Numbered from the stretch's first letter, positions 35,375 to 44,701 are shown. The stretch is DNA of 64,000 nt from OCS155 cluster bacterium AG-426-D23 (GCA_003213165.1 QCNO01000004.1:1-64000); one strand, 5' to 3'. Numbers and translations: made by a program. The notes: generated from the letters alone by a model not told the origin.

Positions 35375-36004
35375 TTGGGCAATTTAGAGTCTAATTTAAA
35401 CAATCTTTCTGAAACATTTGATAAGCTAAATGAAATTAGGGAGAGCTCCCTCACTATATCCCGATCAATAGTTAGAGATTGTTCAAAAAGTATAAGATAT
35501 CTGCATAGAAACGATACTGAAGGAGCAAAGGAATTTATTAAAAATGCAGAAAAAAAGATTAAAGAATTAAAAAAGTTAACTTCTAAAGTCTCAGAAATAA
35601 GTTTTGCTGGTTATGTTCTTGATGCTGAGAGAGAGTATGTAGAAGCTGTGATATTTTATGTTTACGAAATGAATGGCATCATTGAACCTTTTGAAAAATT
35701 TGATGTTCATCCCTCAAGCTACATTCAAGGCATTGGAGATACAATAGGAGAATGGAGGAGAAAAGCATTAGATAATCTAAAAAATTTAGAATTGAACAAT
35801 GCAGAATCTTATCTAAACATTATGGAAGAGGGCTTAGGGATTTTAAATCAACTGGATTACCCCGATGCTTTGACCGGAGGACTAAGAAGATATGCTGACA
35901 ATGCAAGAGGAATAATTGAAAGAACAAGATCTGATGTTACAAACGCATTTGTCAATGATGCATTAAGGGACGACATCTCTAAAATAAAAAGAGATGAATT
36001 ATAA
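35375..36004 (+). CDS. Translin-family protein, TRAX-like
   Basis: The 209-residue all-helical protein matches the translin/TRAX fold. LTISRSIVRDCSKSIRYLHRNDTEGAKEFI, FAGYVLDAEREYVEAVIFY, YIQGIGDTIGEWRRKALD and GGLRRYADNARGIIERTRSDV follow the family motifs in order. The eukaryotic TRAX subunit of C3PO is a ribonuclease using two glutamates in EYVEA and Asp/Glu in D-x-x-G-E. All four are present here (E87, E90, D122, E126). It starts at TTG one base after the preceding stop and overlaps the thioesterase gene. An RNase role is inferred from these residues. Confidence 0.85.
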   Translation: MGNLESNLNNLSETFDKLNEIRESSLTISRSIVRDCSKSIRYLHRNDTEGAKEFIKNAEKKIKELKKLTSKVSEISFAGYVLDAEREYVEAVIFYVYEMNGIIEPFEKFDVHPSSYIQGIGDTIGEWRRKALDNLKNLELNNAESYLNIMEEGLGILNQLDYPDALTGGLRRYADNARGIIERTRSDVTNAFVNDALRDDISKIKRDEL

Positions 36005-36494
36005 ATTTATAACTGGAGAAGTTTTAGAAATAGATAAATCTTCTGGATGGACAGATGGTATGTTGTTGGAGGAAATTTATCCAGAATCTTCATTTGTAAG
36101 TGGAAACAACCCCGAAAGCATGATGATGAAACCATTTATAAAAGATAGAAAAGTATACGCAAAATATTCATTTGAAAAAAGGTTTGAAGGTGGGCCTGGA
36201 TTAGTACATGGAGGAATTTTGTCAGCTGCCCTTGATGATATGATGGGCTATTCAACAATAATTCATAACAAGTTTGCCGTTACAGCTAAATTAGAAGTTA
36301 ATTTTTTAATTCCAACACCAGTACTTAAGGAATTTGAAATTTTAGCCTGGGTTAAGAAAATTGATGGAAAAAAAATTTATACTGAGTCATTAATTAAATC
36401 TGATGAACAAATTCACGTAGAGTCCTCTGCGATGTTTATTGACTTAGGACCGGATGCAGCAGAGTTTTTTGCTCCCGACAAGAACTACCCTTAA
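35994..36494 (+). CDS. PaaI-like hot-dog thioesterase
   Basis: The 166-residue protein is a single hot-dog domain. GGPGLVHGGILSAALDDMMGYS (about 64-85) has the H-G-G and D residues of the PaaI/4HBT thioesterase active site, and VNFLIPTPV is the following strand. These enzymes cleave acyl- or aryl-CoA. The ATG overlaps the end of the translin-family gene by 11 bases, making it the fourth gene after plsY in the same direction. A second such enzyme lies at 49011. Confidence 0.85.
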   Translation: MNYKFITGEVLEIDKSSGWTDGMLLEEIYPESSFVSGNNPESMMMKPFIKDRKVYAKYSFEKRFEGGPGLVHGGILSAALDDMMGYSTIIHNKFAVTAKLEVNFLIPTPVLKEFEILAWVKKIDGKKIYTESLIKSDEQIHVESSAMFIDLGPDAAEFFAPDKNYP

Positions 36495-36495
36495 A

Positions 36496-38337
36496 TTATA
36501 TTCTTGACATCAAAAAATGACTCAATGATTGAATGGTTATCATTGGATTAACACCTGAACAACGCGGGAAAGTAGATCCGTCAGCAATATAGACATTCTC
36601 TAATCCATGTACTTTACCATCTAAACCAGTAACCCCATGTTCAGGATTAGGATGTATTCTTGCTGTTCCCATTTGATGAGCTGAACCAAGAAGCATTCTA
36701 TATGGTTCATTTTTTATTGATTCAACTTTATAAATAAACTCTTCGATACTTTCATTTGAAGATTTTTTCCAATGCATTGTTGGCGAACTTGCAACCATAA
36801 TTTCTTCTGCTCCAGCTAAGTAATTTGCTTTAATAAGATTCACAATCCCATGAATTAAATTACTGTGATCAAAGTCATTCAAATTATAATCCCATAAGTG
36901 TTGAGGATTTTTATTTATTATGGAACCGGAACTTGTATCGGATGTCAAAACAATACTTCCAGACCAATTATTGTAACTTTTTACAAATTCGTTAAAGTTG
37001 TCTAAATTATTTGGAAAAAATGGGAAGAATAGGCTTGGATGCATTGGAAGCCCCTCTAGGAGGTATCCATAATTATCTTTTAAAAATAAATTATCGTCGG
37101 AATAAATTCCCTGCATTGTACCTGCCCACGGTTTCTGTTCTTCTGAAAACTTACCTGCAACGCCTGAAACAGGGTGAAGTTTTAAATTACGACCAAGATG
37201 TTTATTTTTATATCCGCTATCAAGCAAAATTTTAGGAGTATTTAAGGAACCTGCTGCAAGAATTACTTTATCAACTGCAACTTTATGTAATGTACCATTG
37301 TTTTCAATATTAATGTGGGTCGCTCTTCCATTTGATAAATCAAGACTTGTGATATTTGTATCACTAAACACATTATTGGGTTCAAATCTTTCTTCTGAAA
37401 ACCAAATTTTGTTGGTTGAGTTAATGCTTTCGTCATAACGACCAAAGGTGCTGAAACCAGATTCTGTGCATTCATCATTACTTGTATTTCTTGGGATAAT
37501 CTTATAACTCAAATTATTAAGCTCTAACCCCTCAGCCAATTTCGCTTCCTTTTGAGGTATTCGATTATTTTTTATATCAACATTTAATTCTTTACACACA
37601 TAATCCATACTATTTTTAAATTCATGGGAATTGAAATAATTATCTTGTTCAGTTAAAGTATCCCATTCATTAAGAATTTGATTTGGAGTCCTAAGTGAAG
37701 TTGTCCAGTTCACACTTGTGCCACCACCAATTCCCATTCCAGCTAAAAGTAAAACTTTATATCCTCTTGTTTGTTGAATTCCATTTGTGTCGTAGAAGTT
37801 GTGATATCCGAATGTTTCATTATTGGTCATACCATTGCCGTAACTTCCTTTTTCAAATATACCTACTTCATATTTTTTATTGAGAATATTGGCTGCGACA
37901 CCTCCACCAGAACCACTTCCAATCACTGCTACTTCGATACTTTTTGGAATTGATATATCTTTTTTTTCTATTGTTGTATTTTTATAGATTGGATAATCAA
38001 GATGTTTATATACAGATCCCTCACCATCAAGAGATCTAGCAGTGCTCAATCCAAATAATGCTGTCATACCTGAACCGAGTTTTCTGAGTAATGATAAGTT
38101 CGAGCTTTGTAGATTTTGTACAAATTTAGGAATATTTTTATCTTTTATGAACACTTTTCTTATCCCAAAAGAAAAGATAAAAAAGACGATTTTTAGTAGT
38201 GTGATTTCTGATCTATCAGGAAAGTTTGCAAGGATGAAATTAAAGTATTTTTCAGAGTTTTTTGCTTCTTCTTCATTGAAATTTGGGTACAAACTAGAAA
38301 AAATGACCCTGAATGATTTAGATATTCTTTTATCCAT
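36496..38337 (-). CDS. GMC-family FAD-dependent oxidoreductase
   Basis: The 613-residue protein has a long N-terminal helical region (about 1-125), an FAD-binding loop VAVIGSGSGGGVAANIL, GMGIGGGTSVNWTT, and the C-terminal GMC motifs LGSAHQMGTARIHPNP (active-site histidine) and ADGSTFPRCSGVNPMITI. The N-terminal extension and spacing resemble long-chain fatty alcohol oxidases and cholesterol-oxidase-like enzymes rather than choline dehydrogenase. The product is probably an aldehyde or ketone from an alcohol; the substrate is not fixed. It converges on the thioesterase gene with one base between. Confidence 0.88.
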   Translation of the reverse strand: MDKRISKSFRVIFSSLYPNFNEEEAKNSEKYFNFILANFPDRSEITLLKIVFFIFSFGIRKVFIKDKNIPKFVQNLQSSNLSLLRKLGSGMTALFGLSTARSLDGEGSVYKHLDYPIYKNTTIEKKDISIPKSIEVAVIGSGSGGGVAANILNKKYEVGIFEKGSYGNGMTNNETFGYHNFYDTNGIQQTRGYKVLLLAGMGIGGGTSVNWTTSLRTPNQILNEWDTLTEQDNYFNSHEFKNSMDYVCKELNVDIKNNRIPQKEAKLAEGLELNNLSYKIIPRNTSNDECTESGFSTFGRYDESINSTNKIWFSEERFEPNNVFSDTNITSLDLSNGRATHINIENNGTLHKVAVDKVILAAGSLNTPKILLDSGYKNKHLGRNLKLHPVSGVAGKFSEEQKPWAGTMQGIYSDDNLFLKDNYGYLLEGLPMHPSLFFPFFPNNLDNFNEFVKSYNNWSGSIVLTSDTSSGSIINKNPQHLWDYNLNDFDHSNLIHGIVNLIKANYLAGAEEIMVASSPTMHWKKSSNESIEEFIYKVESIKNEPYRMLLGSAHQMGTARIHPNPEHGVTGLDGKVHGLENVYIADGSTFPRCSGVNPMITIQSLSHFLMSRI

Positions 38338-38392
38338 ATATATATATATTGTACAGGTTGTTTAATGAGGTACCATACGACATAACTAAATA

Positions 38393-38947
38393 TTAAGGAG
38401 TTAATATTTTTGTATCTCCACCCATTCCAAAGTGGTTCTCACAATAAATATAAAGCTGGTTTGGAGTATTAGAAGTTATTTCAATTTCTATATATGCTCC
38501 TGGGGTTCCAGCAACTCCATTTGTTGTAACGTTTGATGTATATTGACTTCCATTTTGTGTTTCTGAAAATCTTAATGGGTGTCCAGCATTGGATGTATCA
38601 CTAAGATCAAAACGGTACTTGTTGCCTATTGTTACATTTAAAGTTAAAACACTAGTGCCATTTAAAAAATATTCATTGAATCCTTGTCCATTGTTTGCAA
38701 CAGTAACTCCTATTGTCGTAGTTTGAGGAACTGTAGTCGTAGTTGTCTCACTAGTTTTACTTATTTTCAATACTGATGAAACAGGTGATGAAGAAAAAAC
38801 AGTAGTAGTTGTGGCATCTAAAGAAGAAGTTTCTAAAGAGATATTGTTGATTCCACCGATATTTTGCTCACTTGAAATCGTTTCTCTAGCCTCTGAATTG
38901 CCGCAATATATAAAAATTAAAAATAATAAAAGAGATTTTTTAAGCAT
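38393..38947 (-). CDS. Cupredoxin-like lipoprotein
   Basis: A signal sequence ends at LIFIYCGN, so C15 is a possible lipid attachment site with an unusual Tyr at -1. Residues about 40-78 are a Thr/Ser-rich linker. The C-terminal domain (about 80-184) is a small beta-sandwich with candidate type-1 copper ligands H123 (AGHPL), C169, H172 and M175 (YCENHFGMGG). This matches cupredoxin-type electron carriers. The protein would be anchored on the outer membrane face. It lies 55 bases upstream of the GMC oxidoreductase on the same strand, so it might accept its electrons (inference). Confidence 0.75.
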   Translation of the reverse strand: MLKKSLLLFLIFIYCGNSEARETISSEQNIGGINNISLETSSLDATTTTVFSSSPVSSVLKISKTSETTTTTVPQTTTIGVTVANNGQGFNEYFLNGTSVLTLNVTIGNKYRFDLSDTSNAGHPLRFSETQNGSQYTSNVTTNGVAGTPGAYIEIEITSNTPNQLYIYCENHFGMGGDTKILTP

Positions 38948-39049
38948 TTTGTAATTATTTCATACGACAAACTTTAACCTTAATCCTTTATAATAAAAAA
39001 AAATCATTGCGTGGTCATTACACACCCATTTTGTTGATAAAATTTGATT

Positions 39050-40501
39050 ATGGCTGATGTTGATAATACTTTTACCTCAAGTAAATTAATTAATATTTCT
39101 CAATGCCATAGTTCTTATGGGAAGAATAATCAGCTAGCTAAGCCTAAATTAGATCGTTGGAAAGATTTAAATAATGCAATTATTGATTGGATGAATAATG
39201 ACGCTATTGAAGAGACTTCTGTAAGAATCGCTGAGCAAAATAATTTTCAATTCTATGACAAAATTCAAAAAGCCATATTATCTGATTTATTTTCACGATT
39301 TAGAACAATATATCCTAAAAGAGATATTGAATTTAATCATGACTTTCCTATTAAGGAAATAAATAAAGAAATTAATGGTGAAGAATATGCTTTAACAACA
39401 TACTTTACATATGAATTTATTGATCAAGGTTCTTCAGAATTTATAAAATTAAAAACTGCTTTTGATCCCGAACCCGAGTTACTTGATAGAGCTATAATTT
39501 CAAAGCTAAAAGCAGAAAATGAAGATTTTTACACTGCCTCGATTGAACGGGAGGATTTAGAAGAAATTGAATTAGTTGATAATCCCGATGAAATAATAAA
39601 TCAACATTTTGATATCCTAGAAAACTTTTTAAACAACAGGCAAGCCCGCAATCAAGGTGAATTGTGTAGTAGGGGATGTGATATGGCATCACGTTGTGGA
39701 CAATTCCCTTTAATAAATATAGATAAGCTCACTAATCGAATAAGAGAGGTAAAAATTTCAAAGACAAACACTGTTAAATTACAAAACTGTGAAAGACGAG
39801 CTGCTTGGAATGTTCAGTATGGAATTCCAAGAGAAGACTATATTGAATATGAGTCTGAATCATCAGGAACTAAGTTTCATAAATACTCACAGGAAATGCT
39901 CGTTAATAATAACAATTTCACTAGCGATGAAGATATCGAGCGATTTAATAAAATATCTGAAAATGAAGAAGTAATTACACGTGAAAAACTTTTTAGTAAA
40001 TATAGAGAACTTATCGAAAAGTTAAAACCATATAGCAATTTATCAATTACAAAGTCTGAATTTAATTTAGGGTTCACAATTGTTGCTGATGGTAGGGGTC
40101 TTAAAAATGGAGAAGTTGTTGATAAAAAAGTTGCAAGCGTATTTATGGGGCGTGCAGATTTGGTAGGCAGAGCTGATGGCACTCCAATAATTATTGAACT
40201 TAAAACTAGGCCTGAATTACCTGAAGACTTTCTCGAAGCACAACTTTACGCCTTAGGTGCATCAAAACTACTAAGTGTTAATGAAATAAAAATATTACAT
40301 ATTTATCTGCCAGATGAAGACTCAAGTATTAAAGAGAGAATATTTTCCGAAAGTGAATTGGTTGAGGCTGAGAAAAAATATGAATCTTTAGCTATTAAAT
40401 CTGCTTCATGGGTCCCTTTTAATGCTTTAAGTCCGGCTTATAACATAGGAGATTGGTGTGAATTTTGTGAGTTTAAAAGTACCTGTTTAGAAAATAGATA
40501 A
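39050..40501 (+). CDS. Tandem RecB/Cas4-like PD-(D/E)XK nuclease with two cysteine sets
   Basis: I choose the ATG at 39050 (MADVDNTF) over a TTG two codons earlier. The 483-residue protein has a clear C-terminal PD-(D/E)XK domain: GRADLVGRADGTPIIIELKTR, a QLYALGA motif, and C247 with C470-x2-C473-x5-C479, the Cas4/AddB Fe-S arrangement. The N-terminal half repeats the plan with C19 and C206-x3-C210-x5-C216, but its catalytic residues look eroded (FIKLKTAFD). It appears to be a fused duplication with one active and one degenerate half. No helicase or CRISPR genes are adjacent. A DNA repair role is likely but unproven. Confidence 0.7.
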   Translation: MADVDNTFTSSKLINISQCHSSYGKNNQLAKPKLDRWKDLNNAIIDWMNNDAIEETSVRIAEQNNFQFYDKIQKAILSDLFSRFRTIYPKRDIEFNHDFPIKEINKEINGEEYALTTYFTYEFIDQGSSEFIKLKTAFDPEPELLDRAIISKLKAENEDFYTASIEREDLEEIELVDNPDEIINQHFDILENFLNNRQARNQGELCSRGCDMASRCGQFPLINIDKLTNRIREVKISKTNTVKLQNCERRAAWNVQYGIPREDYIEYESESSGTKFHKYSQEMLVNNNNFTSDEDIERFNKISENEEVITREKLFSKYRELIEKLKPYSNLSITKSEFNLGFTIVADGRGLKNGEVVDKKVASVFMGRADLVGRADGTPIIIELKTRPELPEDFLEAQLYALGASKLLSVNEIKILHIYLPDEDSSIKERIFSESELVEAEKKYESLAIKSASWVPFNALSPAYNIGDWCEFCEFKSTCLENR

Positions 40502-40539
40502 CTTTATCTTTAGACGTAAACAAATATATACTTATAAAA

Positions 40540-42801
40540 ATGGATCTTTCAAAAACACATATTGAACTTGTAGAAAAAGTGTATGAAACACTTGAAGACA
40601 ATATTGCAAAACTAAGATTAAGAAAATCTGATTCACTAACTTTATCAGAAAAAATTCTTTACGGTCATGCTAGAGATGTCAATGAGGTGTCTTTGAACAG
40701 AGCAGAAGACTTTGGTGATTTCTTACCTGACAGAGTTGCAATGCAAGACGCTACAGCTCAAATGGCTCTATTACAATTTATGCAGGCAGAGCTTCCAAAC
40801 ACTGCAGTTCCGACAACAGTTCATTGTGACCACTTAATTCAAGCTTACGAAGGAGCAAATAGCGATTTAAAGGTAGCAAATAAGAATCATAAGGAAGTAT
40901 TTGATTTTTTAAGAACTGCGTCGGAGAAATATAATATTGGTTTTTGGGGACCTGGAGCTGGAATTATCCATCAAGTAGTTTTAGAGCAGTATGCTTTTCC
41001 TGGGGGAATGATGATTGGAACAGATAGTCATACTCCAAATGCTGGAGGTTTGGGCATGATTGCAATCGGAGTCGGTGGTGCAGATGCTGTAGATGTGATG
41101 GCTGGTATGCCTTTTAATACAAAAATACCAAAACTAATCGGAATAAAGTTGACTGGTTCTTTAAGTGGATGGACTTCACCAAAAGACATTATCTTAAAAG
41201 TTGCAGAGATACTTACTGTAAAAGGAGGTACGAATGCAATTGTTGAATATTTTGGAGAAGGCACTAAATCAATATCTACAACTGGAAAAGCTACTATAAC
41301 CAACATGGGTGCTGAAATTGGTGCAACTTGTTCAATTTTTCCTTTTGACTCTAAAGGTGAAGAATATTTAGTTGCTACGGGAAGATCTGATATTGCAGAG
41401 CTAGCTAAAAATAATATGAAATTGTTGACAGCTGATCAGGAAGTCATTGAAAATCCAGAATCATATTTTAATCAAGTTATTGAGATAGATTTGGATTCAC
41501 TAGTCCCACATATAGTAGGTCCACACACTCCAGATTTAGCTCGCCCAATTACAGACTTAAAATATGATGCTGAAAAAAATAATTATCCTGTAGAAATTTC
41601 CAATGCTTTAATAGGTTCTTGTACTAATTCATCTTATGAAGATATAGGTCGCGCAGCATATATAGCAAGAGAAGCTGCAAAAAAAGGTTTAAAATCAAAA
41701 GTTCCTCTAATGGTTACTCCAGGTTCAGAAGTTACAAGGGCAACTATTGAGAGAGATGGATACCTTAAAGATTTAGAATCTATTGGGGCTACTGTACTAG
41801 CAAATGCTTGTGGGCCTTGCATTGGCCAGTGGAAAAGAGATGATATAGGTGAAGGTGAAATTAATTCAATTGTTTCATCTTACAACAGAAATTTTCCTGC
41901 AAGGAACGATGGAAATAAAGAAACACTTTCATTTATAGGTTCACCAGAGTCAGTAATTGGGTTAGCTTTAGGTGGCTCATTGGATTTTGACTTTTTAAAT
42001 GATTCTTTAATTAATGATTCAGGAGAAGAAGTAAAACTTACTCCTCCTATTGCAGAAGAATTACCTTTAGAGGGATTTGCAAACACCTTAGAAGGATTTA
42101 TTCAGCCTAAACCAGGTAATGATGTAGAAGTAGTCATTGACCCTGAATCAAATAGATTACAAAGACTAACTCCTTTTGAAGCACCAAATGAGAGTGAATA
42201 TATTTCAATGAGTGTATTAATGAAAGCTGAAGGAAAATGTACAACTGACCATATATCACCTGCCGGTAAGTGGCTGCAATTTCGAGGTCATTTAGAGAAC
42301 ATTTCTCAAAACTTATTTAATGGAGTGAACAATGCTTTCGCAGAAAATGCTGGCGATGGAGTAAATGTTTTAACAAAAAAAGTTGATACGTTACCAAATA
42401 TTGCAAAAAATTATCATGTTGAGAATGTTAACTGGGTTGCGGTCGGTGATGAAAATTATGGAGAAGGATCTTCAAGAGAGCATGCAGCTATGGAACCAAG
42501 ATTTAGAGGATGTAAAGTAGTTCTGGTAAAAAGTTTTGCAAGAATTCATGAAGCAAACTTAAAAAAACAAGGTATCTTGCCTTTAGTTTTTGATGATAAA
42601 AATGATTATGAAAAAATTGAACAATTCGACAAAATTACAATAAAAAGTCTTAGCGATATAAAAGTAGATACTCCAATCGAGATTGTCCTAGAGAAAGAAA
42701 ATGGAGAGCATGAAATCATAAAAGCCAACCACTCTTTATCTTTAGATCAGATATCCTGGTTTTTTGCTGGTTCTGCATTAAATTACATCAAATCTAAATA
42801 A
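40540..42801 (+). CDS. acn: Aconitate hydratase
   Basis: The enzyme isomerises citrate to isocitrate. The 753-residue protein is of the mitochondrial-type aconitase group. The [4Fe-4S] cysteines are in GSCTNSSYED and ACGPCIGQW. GGMMIGTDSHTPNAGGLGMIAIGVGGADAVD and GEGSSREHAAMEPR (swivelling domain) are conserved. It lies apart from the other TCA genes and is followed immediately by pdxH (start right after its stop). Confidence 0.95.
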   Translation: MDLSKTHIELVEKVYETLEDNIAKLRLRKSDSLTLSEKILYGHARDVNEVSLNRAEDFGDFLPDRVAMQDATAQMALLQFMQAELPNTAVPTTVHCDHLIQAYEGANSDLKVANKNHKEVFDFLRTASEKYNIGFWGPGAGIIHQVVLEQYAFPGGMMIGTDSHTPNAGGLGMIAIGVGGADAVDVMAGMPFNTKIPKLIGIKLTGSLSGWTSPKDIILKVAEILTVKGGTNAIVEYFGEGTKSISTTGKATITNMGAEIGATCSIFPFDSKGEEYLVATGRSDIAELAKNNMKLLTADQEVIENPESYFNQVIEIDLDSLVPHIVGPHTPDLARPITDLKYDAEKNNYPVEISNALIGSCTNSSYEDIGRAAYIAREAAKKGLKSKVPLMVTPGSEVTRATIERDGYLKDLESIGATVLANACGPCIGQWKRDDIGEGEINSIVSSYNRNFPARNDGNKETLSFIGSPESVIGLALGGSLDFDFLNDSLINDSGEEVKLTPPIAEELPLEGFANTLEGFIQPKPGNDVEVVIDPESNRLQRLTPFEAPNESEYISMSVLMKAEGKCTTDHISPAGKWLQFRGHLENISQNLFNGVNNAFAENAGDGVNVLTKKVDTLPNIAKNYHVENVNWVAVGDENYGEGSSREHAAMEPRFRGCKVVLVKSFARIHEANLKKQGILPLVFDDKNDYEKIEQFDKITIKSLSDIKVDTPIEIVLEKENGEHEIIKANHSLSLDQISWFFAGSALNYIKSK

Positions 42802-43452
42802 ATGGATAGCATCTCTGACAAAGTTAAAAAGATAAGAGTTGAGTACGAAGACAAGCCACTCAATTTGGAAGATCTCAATCAAGACCCTTTAGAGCAATTC
42901 AATACATGGTTTCAAATTGCTATAGACGCTGAGGTAAATGAGGCAAATGCTATGGCAGTATCGACTATTTCTCAAGAAGGAACACCAAGATCTCGATATG
43001 TACTGTTTAAAGATATTGTCGATGATAAATTAGTTTTTTACTCCGATTATCAAAGCAGTAAGGGTAGAGAGATAGATAATAATCCAAATATTTCTGCGTT
43101 ATTCTTTTGGCCTGAACTCCATCGCCAAATAAGGCTTGAAGGCGTTATCTCGAAGACTTCAAATGAAGTTTCAGACAATTACTTTGCTTCCAGGCCAAGA
43201 GGTGCACAATTGAGTGCAATAGCATCCAGTCAAAGTACTGAAATAAAAGGAAGAGAAACAGTAGAAGAGAGAATTCAAGAATTAGAAAAGGAATTCGAAG
43301 GAAAAGATATACCAAGACCTGATAACTGGGGAGGATATGCCATTAATATAAGCTTCTGGGAATTTTGGCAGGGAAGAAGAAGCAGAACCCATGATCGTTT
43401 TATTTACGTTAAAAATGATAATTCATGGGAAATAACTAGACTATCACCTTAA
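42802..43452 (+). CDS. pdxH: Pyridoxamine 5'-phosphate oxidase
   Basis: The 216-residue FMN enzyme oxidises pyridoxamine or pyridoxine phosphate to pyridoxal 5'-phosphate. It has the PdxH layout: PLEQFNTWFQIAIDA, AMAVSTISQEGTPRSRYVLFKDI (FMN-binding), SDYQSSKGREI, RIEGVISK-like RLEGVISKTS, and the terminal EFWQGRRSRTHDRFIY and RLSP. The start codon directly follows the aconitase stop, so the genes are coupled. Confidence 0.94.
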   Translation: MDSISDKVKKIRVEYEDKPLNLEDLNQDPLEQFNTWFQIAIDAEVNEANAMAVSTISQEGTPRSRYVLFKDIVDDKLVFYSDYQSSKGREIDNNPNISALFFWPELHRQIRLEGVISKTSNEVSDNYFASRPRGAQLSAIASSQSTEIKGRETVEERIQELEKEFEGKDIPRPDNWGGYAINISFWEFWQGRRSRTHDRFIYVKNDNSWEITRLSP

Positions 43453-43463
43453 GAAAAAGTTTT

Positions 43464-44126
43464 ATGAGAGATATCAAAGTAACCAAGAATTTTATTAACT
43501 CTAAAAATACATCAGTTCTCTACGAGTCAGGAAATACAAAAGTATTAGTAACAGTCTCTATTTCAGATAGAGTCCCAGGATGGCTTGAAAATTCAGATAA
43601 GGGCTGGCTCACAGCTGAATATAACATGTTGCCAGGTTCTTCTGATCAAAGAATTTCTAGAAAATCATTTGAAGGAGGAAGGTCTAAGGAAATTTCAAGA
43701 TTAATAGGTCGCTCCCTCAGAGCTGTTTGTAATTTAGGAATAATTAATGGATATTCCTTTACTGTAGATTGTGATGTTCTTGAAGCAGATGGTGGAACTA
43801 GAACGGCATCAATTAACGGAGCTTGGATAGCTTTAAATGATACTTTTACAAAGATGGTAAATGAAAACAAATTAGTGCAAAACCCATTTACATGTAAAGT
43901 CGGAGCAATTTCTGTTGGTATTGTTGGTGGAGAGTTAGTAGCTGACTTAGATTATGCCAAAGACTCAAATGCTGAGGTTGACCTGAACCTTGTTCTAGAT
44001 GAAAAATTTGAAATCTTGGAGATTCAAGGCACTGCTGAAGGAAAACCATTTTCAAAAGACAGTCTTGATAGCTTATTTAATATTGCTAAAGAATGTGTTC
44101 AAGAGATTTTTAAGATACAAAATTAA
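43464..44126 (+). CDS. rph: Ribonuclease PH (short N-terminus)
   Basis: This phosphorolytic 3'-5' exoribonuclease trims tRNA 3' ends. GWLTAEYNMLPGSSDQR, SRLIGRSLRAV and DCDVLEADGGTRTASINGAW are diagnostic. The 220 residues are shorter than the usual 235-260 because the N-terminal RxDGR segment is missing: the protein begins directly at the first strand, and in-frame sequence upstream does not encode it. The gene lies 11 bases after pdxH and five before rdgB. Confidence 0.9.
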   Translation: MRDIKVTKNFINSKNTSVLYESGNTKVLVTVSISDRVPGWLENSDKGWLTAEYNMLPGSSDQRISRKSFEGGRSKEISRLIGRSLRAVCNLGIINGYSFTVDCDVLEADGGTRTASINGAWIALNDTFTKMVNENKLVQNPFTCKVGAISVGIVGGELVADLDYAKDSNAEVDLNLVLDEKFEILEIQGTAEGKPFSKDSLDSLFNIAKECVQEIFKIQN

Positions 44127-44131
44127 AAAGA

Positions 44132-44701
44132 ATGCAAATTATCTTAGCCAGTCAGAATAAAAATAAGTTAAAGGAACTATCTACAGTATTTCAAAAAAAA
44201 TTAAGTAAACATTCTTTGGTGTTTCCTAATAAAGTTTTGAATGTTATAGAGGATAAAGAAACTATAAAAGAAAATGCGGAAAAGAAAGCCTTAGAGTATT
44301 TTAAGTTTTACAACTTACCAGTAATCGCAGATGATTCAGGTCTTTTTGTAGAGGCACTTAATGGTGCTCCTGGTGTCCATTCAGCCCGTTTTTCAGGAGA
44401 AGATGCAGATGATGAAAAAAATAATCATAAATTATTAGATTTGCTTCAAAATAATTCAAATAGATCAGCAACTTTTAAAACAGTTTTATGTTTTTTTGAC
44501 GGTAAAGAATTTTTATACACATTGGGTGAACTAGATGGAGAAATTTTATCTTCTCCGAGAGGAAAAAATGGTTTTGGATACGACCCTATATTTGAAGTAA
44601 ATGGCAAAACACTTGCTGAAATGACATTAGAAGAAAAATCTGAGATTAGTCATAGAAAAAATGCGACTATTAAGATGGTTGAGTTGTTAAATGAAAAATA
44701 A
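44132..44701 (+). CDS. rdgB: Non-canonical purine NTP pyrophosphatase (RdgB/HAM1)
   Basis: The 189-residue enzyme hydrolyses dITP and XTP to monophosphates and so keeps damaged purines out of DNA. ASQNKNKLKEL at the start, IADDSGLFVEALNGAPGVHSARFSGE and the terminal EKSEISHRKNA are the family motifs. The rph-rdgB pairing is common in actinobacteria. Its last codons overlap the start of the LppM-like gene. Confidence 0.94.
   Translation: MQIILASQNKNKLKELSTVFQKKLSKHSLVFPNKVLNVIEDKETIKENAEKKALEYFKFYNLPVIADDSGLFVEALNGAPGVHSARFSGEDADDEKNNHKLLDLLQNNSNRSATFKTVLCFFDGKEFLYTLGELDGEILSSPRGKNGFGYDPIFEVNGKTLAEMTLEEKSEISHRKNATIKMVELLNEK

Noticed and set aside
39050..40501. A CRISPR-associated cas4 gene
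   Set aside because: There are no repeats, cas1 or cas2 nearby, and the protein is about twice the size of Cas4 with a duplicated layout.
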